From contig JAITQH010000123.1 in assembly GCA_031288985.1 (NCBI GenBank), positions 1 to 10,328 of the forward strand: a DNA stretch of 10,328 nt, in the 5' to 3' direction. A model generated the notes under the pieces. It was not told where the DNA came from and made no database searches. It worked only from the letters and a program-made list of their open reading frames with translations. Below are positions 5,990 to 10,328 of this stretch, piece after piece (within the stretch, counting starts at the first letter, position 1; every line of letters starts with the position of its first letter). Made by a program: the position numbers and the translations under genes. This DNA is from Candidatus Methanoplasma sp. GTDB taxonomy: Archaea; Thermoplasmatota; Thermoplasmata; Methanomassiliicoccales; Methanomethylophilaceae.

Positions 5990-7618
5990 TCAGTCATCGC
6001 CCATCGAAGGCATGCCGTCGCCCATCTGAGGCATGGGGCTTGCCTTCGACGCTATGACGTCGTCGATCCTGAGGATCATGACGGCTGCGTCGGTGGCCGA
6101 GTTGATCGCCTGTTTGCCGATCCTGTAGGGCTCGATGACGTTCAGACTCAGCATGTCCTCCACTTTGCCCGTGAAGGGGTTGAGGCCGGCGTGGATCTTT
6201 CCTTCCTTGTGGGCCTTCCTCAGGTTTATGTTTATGTCGATGGGGTCGAGCCCTGCGTTCTCGGCGAGGGTCGTGGGTATGATCTCCATCGCGGACGCGA
6301 ACGCCTCGATGGCGATCTGCTCCCTTCCGCCGACGGACGCCGCATAGTCTCTGAGCCTCATGGCGACTTCCATCGCGGTGGATCCTCCGCCGGTGACGAG
6401 CATTCCGTCCTCTATGGACACTTTCACGACGGACCACGCGTCTACGAGCGATCTCTCGACTTCGTCGGCGACGTGGTTGGTGCCGCCCCTGACGATGATG
6501 GACACCGTCTTGGGGTCCTTGCATCCGGTGATGAACGTCATCTCCTCGTCCTGGATCACTTTGAGCTCAACGAGGTCTGCGAACCCGAGGTCTTCCTTGC
6601 CGATCTCTTCGATCTTGTTGCAGATGCTTGCGCCGGTGCTCCTTCCGAGCCTTTCCATGTCGCTCTTCTTGACGCGCCTGCATGCATAGATGCCTTCTTT
6701 CGCAAAGAAGTGCTGTGCGAGGTCGTCGATGCCTTTCTGGCAGAAGACGACGTTTGCGCCCGAGGCCTTGACCTTGTCGACCATCCTTCTGAGCATGTTC
6801 TCCTCTTCCTGGATGAAAGCGGAGAGCTGGCCGGGGTCGGTGATCTGTATCTTTGCCTCGATCTCGGTCTTCTTGACCTCGAATGCCGCGTCGACGAGGA
6901 TGATCTTTGCATTCTCGACCTTTTTGGGCATGGCGGAAGAAACGGGCTCCTTGTCGATCACAAGGCCTTTGATGAGCTGCGACTCCTCCATGTTGGCGCC
7001 GGATTTCTTGACGGTCTGGATGTTCTTGAGGTCCGCGGTGTAGTTGCCCTTGGCGTCCTTGTCGATGATCGTTTTGACGGCATCGACGACGATGTCGGCG
7101 AAGAACGCTTTGGAGCCTCCGATCTGTTTGCTGATCATGGAGGTCTCGGCTATCTGTTTAAGGAGATTCGCGTCGTCTATGCTGACCTTCTTGGATACGG
7201 CCTTGAGAACTTCCTGCGCCTTGTCGTTGGCGAGCCTGTATCCGGCGGTTATGAGCGTGGGGTGCACGTTGGCGTCGATCATGTCCGTCGCTTTCTTCAG
7301 GAGTTCGCCGGCAAGTATGACCGATGTGGTCGTGCCGTCGCCGACCTCTGCGTCCTGCGTTTTGGCGACCTCGACGAGCATCTTCGCCGCGGGGTGCTGT
7401 ACGTCCATCTCTTTGAGTATGGTCACACCGTCGTTGGTTATCACGACGTCACCCATGGTGTCCACGAGCATCTTGTCCATGCCCCTGGGGCCGAGGCTGC
7501 TCCTCACGGAGTCGGCTATGGCCCTGGCGGCGCTGATGTTGTTGAACTGTGCGTCTTTCCCTTTGTCTCTCTTCGTTCCTTCCCTAAGGATGAGGATCGG
7601 TGCGTTGCCCATTCCCAT
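5990..7618 (-). CDS. Thermosome subunit (group II chaperonin)
   Basis: This is a subunit of the archaeal double-ring group II chaperonin, which encloses non-native proteins in a cytoplasmic chamber closed by a built-in lid. The protein has 542 residues, normal for the family. N-terminal equatorial motifs are SLGPRGMDKMLVD (41-53), TNDGVTILKEMDVQHPAAKM (61-80) and the nucleotide-binding GDGTTTS (93-99). The apical domain includes the helical protrusion that forms the lid (about 275-305, ITDPGQLSAFIQEEENMLRR). The C-terminal equatorial part has VTGGGSTAMEVAMRLR and the catalytic-loop region AGLDPIDI. The end is Met/Gly-rich (MPQMGDGMPSMGDD), like the flexible tails that point into the cavity. 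The ATG at 7618 has GGAGG 8 nt upstream; a second ATG two codons on is possible. I see only one subunit gene here, so partners may be encoded elsewhere. It has its own promoter and leader and precedes grpE on the same strand. Confidence 0.97.
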   Translation of the reverse strand: MGMGNAPILILREGTKRDKGKDAQFNNISAARAIADSVRSSLGPRGMDKMLVDTMGDVVITNDGVTILKEMDVQHPAAKMLVEVAKTQDAEVGDGTTTSVILAGELLKKATDMIDANVHPTLITAGYRLANDKAQEVLKAVSKKVSIDDANLLKQIAETSMISKQIGGSKAFFADIVVDAVKTIIDKDAKGNYTADLKNIQTVKKSGANMEESQLIKGLVIDKEPVSSAMPKKVENAKIILVDAAFEVKKTEIEAKIQITDPGQLSAFIQEEENMLRRMVDKVKASGANVVFCQKGIDDLAQHFFAKEGIYACRRVKKSDMERLGRSTGASICNKIEEIGKEDLGFADLVELKVIQDEEMTFITGCKDPKTVSIIVRGGTNHVADEVERSLVDAWSVVKVSIEDGMLVTGGGSTAMEVAMRLRDYAASVGGREQIAIEAFASAMEIIPTTLAENAGLDPIDININLRKAHKEGKIHAGLNPFTGKVEDMLSLNVIEPYRIGKQAINSATDAAVMILRIDDVIASKASPMPQMGDGMPSMGDD

Positions 7619-7626
7619 TTTTTATT

Positions 7627-7631
7627 CCTCC
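7627..7631 (-). promoter_or_regulatory. Ribosome binding site of the thermosome gene
   Basis: A perfect GGAGG on the - strand lies 8 nt before the ATG at 7618, separated by an A/T-rich spacer (AATAAAAA). This fixes the start and implies strong translation. Confidence 0.8.
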
Positions 7632-7641
7632 ATTATATCAT

Positions 7642-7661
7642 TTCCATTGCCTTTAATGGAA
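7642..7661 (-). promoter_or_regulatory. Stem-loop in the thermosome 5' leader
   Basis: On the - strand TTCCATT (7661-7655) pairs with AATGGAA (7648-7642) around AAAGGC. It sits inside the predicted leader, 10 nt upstream of the ribosome binding site. The same TCCATT could instead pair with AATGGA, which overlaps the GGAGG. The structure is visible; any regulatory role is inference. Confidence 0.45.
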
Positions 7662-7690
7662 TGTCTGTCTGGGTGATTGTTTGTTCTTCT

Positions 7691-7700
7691 ATATAAATAT
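7691..7700 (-). promoter_or_regulatory. TATA box of the thermosome gene
   Basis: The - strand reads ATATTTATAT, a strong archaeal TATA box. Transcription is predicted to begin near 7668, leaving a leader of about 50 nt with a stem-loop and a GGAGG site. A second A/T match lies just upstream (CAATATAATC, 7701-7710). Confidence 0.6.
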
Positions 7701-7713
7701 GATTATATTGTCC

Positions 7714-7727
7714 ATGTGTTTTCACAT
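7714..7727. promoter_or_regulatory. Inverted repeat upstream of the thermosome TATA box
   Basis: ATGTG (7714-7718) and CACAT (7723-7727) are arms of a perfect 5-bp inverted repeat around TTTT, 13 nt upstream of the TATA box. The position suits a transcription factor operator. I do not recognise it as a known archaeal heat-shock operator. Confidence 0.35.
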
Positions 7728-7744
7728 TCCTCCGGATGGCATGT

Positions 7745-7786
7745 GGACGCAGTGTTCGCCGCGCCTCTGGCGCGAACCGAGGGTCC
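7745..7786. other. Extended hairpin between the ATPase and thermosome genes
   Basis: In the 226-bp gap 7619-7844, GGAC (7745-7748) pairs with GTCC (7783-7786), GTTC (7754-7757) with GAAC (7774-7777), and GCGCC (7761-7765) with GGCGC (7769-7773), around a TCT loop. An internal loop and a 3-nt bulge interrupt the stem. A second stem, GACGG/CCGTC, is at 7803-7818. Both lie just after the ATPase stop on the - strand and could be its 3' end; no T-run follows on that strand. On the + strand the sequence GCTTTTGC follows the larger hairpin. I see no tRNA and no convincing short ORF. Confidence 0.4.
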
Positions 7787-7844
7787 GCTTTTGCTATAAT
7801 ATGACGGAGCCTACCGTCCAAGGCGTAAATTCGCGGCGGACCGC

Positions 7845-9038
7845 TCACTTCCCAAGCAGCCAATCCACGACGAATATGCATTCGATGCCATCGCGGGCGC
7901 CCGTCGCGAAACGATCCATTGTAAGGATTGTCTTCTTCCAGTTGTCCCTGATGTTCATCAGCGGGCGGTATTCTCTTTCGGCGACGGACTCGCCCATCTC
8001 GTAGGCCGCCTGAAAATACTCGATCTCGTTCCTGTCCGATCTTTCAGCCACAAAGTCCACCTCGCTGCCTCCGACCTTTCCGACGCTCACCGAATATCCC
8101 CTGCGCACGAGTTCCAGGAACACTATGTTCTCCAGCAGCTTTCCGCGGCCCTCGGAAGGGTTTATCACCAACCCCCTCAGGCCCGGATCCACAATGTAAT
8201 ATTTTCCCAGCGTCTTGAGGCGTTCTTTGCCCATGACGTCGAATCTGTCGGCCTTGTAGAGGAGGAATGCCTGTTCCATCATCTCCAGATAATTTCGGAT
8301 CGTGACATTGTTCGAATCCACATTCGCCTTGTTCAGGCTGTCGGCGATGCTGTTGGCCGAGACCGAGGAGCCTATGTTCTCCGCCATGTAATCTGCAAGG
8401 ATGCGTATCAGCGCCAGATCCTTCACTGCATGCCTCTTGCCCAGGTCGAGATTCTTTATGGTCTCGTATATGCCGTCCGTCACCGTTCGGCGCAGTTCAG
8501 GCTTTGTCAGAGCGACGGCGGGAAACCCTCCGTTCCTCATGTAGTCCGGGAAGACGTCGGCGGGATCCCGACGATCCTCGGTGAAGTCGATATACTCGGA
8601 AAATGAAAGCGGGAGGACATGCGTCTCCAGATACCGTCCGACGAGCTTTGCACCCAGATCCGGGGATGACATGATCGCGTTTGACCCCGTAACGTAGATG
8701 TCCGCATCAAAATCGGTATACATGCTTATGAGCGCGCCTTCCCAGTCTTTGATATTCTGTATCTCGTCCAGAAGAATATAGTTCCTGCCGGGGCCCAACC
8801 TCTCTGCCACAAGATCGTACAGCGCCTTCCGGTCGTTCACGCGGAAACGCATGTCTCCCGCGTCAAGGTTTATCTTCACGATGTTGGATGCATCCTTCCC
8901 TGCCTCCAGAAGATGAGCCTCGAACAACTCCAGAATGGAGGATTTTCCGCATCTGCGCACCCCTGTGATCACCTTTATGAACGGTTCGTCCATCGCGACC
9001 TTGAGTTTGTCGAGATAAACGTCCCTCTTTCTCAGCAT
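7845..9038 (-). CDS. AAA_14 / DUF4143 family ATPase
   Basis: This family of P-loop ATPases is abundant in archaea and anaerobic bacteria and often occurs in many copies; its function is not established. The 397-residue protein has Walker A GVRRCGKSS at 26-34, Walker B ILLDE at 88-92, and a sensor segment IYVTGSNA at 114-121 followed by GRY at 134-136. A helical middle region includes a winged-helix-like part (SANSIADSLNKANVDSNNVTIRNYLEMM). The DUF4143 C-terminus contains GKLLENIVFLELVRRGY and SEVDFVAE, the E...(E)VD pattern of a restriction-endonuclease-like fold. It appears intact and of normal length. The ATG at 9038 has no ribosome binding site but has a TATA-like TTTTAATAA about 27 nt upstream, suggesting a leaderless transcript. 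An A/T-rich tract and the 40-bp repeat lie further upstream in the same orientation. It is unrelated to the neighbouring chaperones and is probably accessory. Confidence 0.92.
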   Translation of the reverse strand: MLRKRDVYLDKLKVAMDEPFIKVITGVRRCGKSSILELFEAHLLEAGKDASNIVKINLDAGDMRFRVNDRKALYDLVAERLGPGRNYILLDEIQNIKDWEGALISMYTDFDADIYVTGSNAIMSSPDLGAKLVGRYLETHVLPLSFSEYIDFTEDRRDPADVFPDYMRNGGFPAVALTKPELRRTVTDGIYETIKNLDLGKRHAVKDLALIRILADYMAENIGSSVSANSIADSLNKANVDSNNVTIRNYLEMMEQAFLLYKADRFDVMGKERLKTLGKYYIVDPGLRGLVINPSEGRGKLLENIVFLELVRRGYSVSVGKVGGSEVDFVAERSDRNEIEYFQAAYEMGESVAEREYRPLMNIRDNWKKTILTMDRFATGARDGIECIFVVDWLLGK

Positions 9039-9060
9039 AGTATATGCATCGGCGGATCGG

Positions 9061-9069
9061 TTATTAAAA
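9061..9069 (-). promoter_or_regulatory. TATA-like box proximal to the ATPase gene
   Basis: The - strand reads TTTTAATAA, centred about 27 nt before the ATG at 9038. The spacing suits leaderless transcription, but the whole neighbourhood is A/T-rich, so chance matches are likely. Confidence 0.35.
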
Positions 9070-9134
9070 GTTTAGTAAAATAAATTTAAAAAAACATATT
9101 TTTATAAAGTTTTTAAAAATATTTTTATTTTATA
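9061..9134. other. Extremely A/T-rich tract upstream of the ATPase gene
   Basis: About 74 bases are almost entirely A and T, with A-tracts, T-tracts and the palindrome AAAAATATTTTT, in an otherwise GC-rich window. It separates the 40-bp repeat from the ATPase start. It could hold promoter elements, a bent-DNA site or terminator T-tracts for either strand. Confidence 0.6.
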
Positions 9135-9135
9135 C
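9126..9135 (-). promoter_or_regulatory. TATA-like box directly abutting repeat copy 2
   Basis: The - strand reads GTATAAAATA immediately after the last base of the repeat (9136), a near-ideal archaeal TATA box. It would start transcription near 9103 and give the ATPase mRNA a leader of about 65 nt. Copy 1 is likewise followed by a TATA-like TAATAA (78-83). Confidence 0.4.
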
Positions 9136-9175
9136 CTTGACCTCGACAGTTGAGCCGAAGCTTTTGTGTGCCGGC
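9136..9175 (-). repeat. 40-bp dispersed repeat, copy 2 (upstream of ATPase gene)
   Basis: The reverse complement of 9136-9175 matches 38-77 at 38 of 40 positions. It lies between the terminator of the gene at 9260-10328 and the A/T-rich upstream region of the ATPase, and points toward the ATPase as copy 1 points toward the Fic gene. The two copies are therefore inverted with respect to each other, about 9.1 kb apart. Confidence 0.85.
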
Positions 9176-9189
9176 ACGCGCCGATTTGT

Positions 9190-9231
9190 GTAATAAAAAA
9201 ATTAAAAACCGCCGCGCATGATGCGGGCGGT
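9190..9231 (-). terminator. Hairpin plus T-tract terminator of the beta-rich protein gene
   Basis: On the - strand an ACCGCC/GGCGGT stem (9226-9231 with 9208-9213), extended by CGC/GCG around a short loop, is followed by TTTTTAATTTTTTTATTA. It starts 28 nt past the stop codon at 9260. The T-tract would serve archaeal termination and the hairpin would protect the 3' end. Confidence 0.7.
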
Positions 9232-9259
9232 GTTGTTGTGGTTTAGCTGCTCTGCCGCC

Positions 9260-10328
9260 TCAGATGTTGGACGACAGCGACCCTCCGCTCACGGCTATGT
9301 ATCCGAAGTTGTACAGCGTGTGGTCGGGCTCATAACTGCTCCATACCACCTGGCCAAGTATCACGGACGAGTTGTAGTGATATATGTTCTCCATATACTC
9401 GTCCGAGTGAGTGAAGCTCTGTCCGTCGGAACATTTGATGATGTATGCCAGATCAACGTCACAGCCAAGTCCTACGCCTTTTGTCTCATCCACGTTGTAC
9501 CAATAGTTCAAATCCCCGTTCGGACCGGTGAGAGACTGGTTGACCAGAGGCATGTCCGAGATGGAGTAGCTGTAGGTCTGACCGACAGAATACGATGTGC
9601 CTCCCCCTGCGCCGCCGGAACCTACATTGATAGATCCTCCCACGGTATATGTCGTCGCCGACCCGGAGCTGCCGGAAGTCGTTCCGGGCGCCGTCTCAAT
9701 GGCGTACGGCCCTGCTGTGCCGTTTGCGAAATCGCTGTTGAGGCGGATGTCCGCTATGCGATATCCGGAAGCGGTGTTCACGCGTGCCGAGATGTGGTAG
9801 TGCGTCATATAGTAGTCGAAACCGTTGTTGACTCCGTCTATCTTGTACACCTGCTTTGAGTGCGTCAGTCTGCAGTTGTGGCTGTCCATGCTGTAGTCGT
9901 CTCCGATGCCCAGCAAAGTCCACGAAACATCCGATGAAGATACAGACGCGGACAGCGTCAAAGGACCGGGCTGTTCGATCGGCGTGCCGTTCCATTCTTT
10001 GAGCGCAACGTACGGTTCATCGCTGGATGACACCACGTTCGCCCACTCGTACGCAAGGGCTATGTCGTCCTCCACGTTGGGTGATGTCGACTGCATCTGG
10101 AAGTCTATTCCGGAACGGTATATCGCGTACACGTTGGGGTTGTCGTAGTATATTGCGCATTGCAGAGAGGCCGCAGAGTCCTTGTAGAGATACTGCGCCT
10201 TTCCGACGAAGATTATCGGGACTCCCCGATTCAGCATCTGTTCTATTCCTCCGTCGACGAGCTGTTCGTTTCCTTTGTAGATCCACGTTTCGTCTATGAC
10301 GACGATGTCGCCTCTTTTCAGCTTGGAA
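9260..10328 (-). CDS. Secreted-looking beta-rich protein with a possible pore-forming (leukocidin-like) domain, 5' end cut by the window
   Basis: The frame is open from the stop at 9260 to the right edge, so the N-terminus, including any signal peptide, is missing; the ATG at 10237 is probably internal. About 355 residues are visible. The first ~90 have an alternating hydrophobic pattern (GDIVVIDETWIYKG, GVPIIFVGKAQYLY) suggesting an alpha/beta domain. The rest is beta-rich, full of Tyr, Ser, Gly and Asn, with several N-x-S/T sites. Counting from 10237, residues 181-235 run from ETAPGTTSGSSGS through TYTVGGSINVGSGGAGGG to SYSVGQTYSYSISDMPLVNQS. This is a Gly/Ser-rich amphipathic double strand, followed by a YWYNVDE segment. 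From memory, the layout resembles leukocidin/hemolysin-type beta-channel proteins, whose stem forms the membrane barrel. No C-terminal membrane anchor is seen. It might equally be an adhesin-like surface protein. Its own terminator follows at 9190-9231. Confidence 0.6.
   Translation of the reverse strand, partial: SKLKRGDIVVIDETWIYKGNEQLVDGGIEQMLNRGVPIIFVGKAQYLYKDSAASLQCAIYYDNPNVYAIYRSGIDFQMQSTSPNVEDDIALAYEWANVVSSSDEPYVALKEWNGTPIEQPGPLTLSASVSSSDVSWTLLGIGDDYSMDSHNCRLTHSKQVYKIDGVNNGFDYYMTHYHISARVNTASGYRIADIRLNSDFANGTAGPYAIETAPGTTSGSSGSATTYTVGGSINVGSGGAGGGTSYSVGQTYSYSISDMPLVNQSLTGPNGDLNYWYNVDETKGVGLGCDVDLAYIIKCSDGQSFTHSDEYMENIYHYNSSVILGQVVWSSYEPDHTLYNFGYIAVSGGSLSSNI

Noticed and set aside
5462..7696. 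Very long open frame (744 codons) on the + strand opposite grpE and the thermosome gene
   Set aside because: It spans two well-supported genes in antisense, has an Asp/Leu/Val/Gly-rich composition typical of a mirrored frame, and no family resemblance.
7745..7786. tRNA or tRNA fragment (GGTTCGCGCC on the - strand)
   Set aside because: The T-loop consensus is not met (no A at the conserved position), and no acceptor, D-arm or anticodon stem can be fitted around it.
38..9175. Composite transposon bounded by the inverted 40-bp repeats
   Set aside because: The segment holds core chaperone genes and no transposase or integrase, so a mobile unit of 9.1 kb is unlikely. The repeat pair is better treated as dispersed copies.

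Overview
The window comes from an archaeon, most likely a moderately GC-rich euryarchaeon of the Thermoplasmatota/Methanomassiliicoccales type. The archaeal assignment is strong: a group II chaperonin (thermosome) lies in line with a complete bacterial-type Hsp70 set, as in mesophilic archaea, and several genes have TATA-like boxes about 25-27 nt before the start codon with little or no leader. The order-level assignment is inference from gene content and base composition.

Layout. At the left edge a Fic-domain AMPylase-type gene (to 1293) is the only gene on the + strand. It is visibly richer in A/T than its neighbours, and its 5' end merges with a dispersed repeat. All other genes are on the - strand. 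They are a TerC-family membrane protein (1376-2305), the dnaJ, dnaK, grpE and thermosome block (2406-7618, transcribed thermosome to grpE to dnaK to dnaJ), an AAA_14/DUF4143 ATPase (7845-9038), and a secreted-looking beta-rich protein cut by the right edge (9260-10328). The last has a Gly/Ser-rich stretch resembling the stem of leukocidin-type beta-pore proteins.

How the genes work together. GrpE, DnaK and DnaJ form one Hsp70 cycle: DnaJ delivers substrate and stimulates ATP hydrolysis, and GrpE exchanges nucleotide. The thermosome is the downstream folding chamber. The grpE-dnaK junction overlaps by 8 nt and dnaK-dnaJ are 9 nt apart, so these three are one operon. The thermosome has its own strong-looking promoter, leader and ribosome binding site just upstream of them. 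TerC has its own leaderless-type promoter.

The most unusual feature is a 40-bp repeat (38/40 identical) present twice in opposite orientations, at 38-77 and 9136-9175. Each copy lies on the upstream side of an accessory gene (Fic; AAA/DUF4143 ATPase), in the direction of that gene, and ends directly at a TATA-like sequence. It could be a shared promoter/operator module or a recombination repeat that carries accessory genes. The two copies bracket the whole chaperone block.
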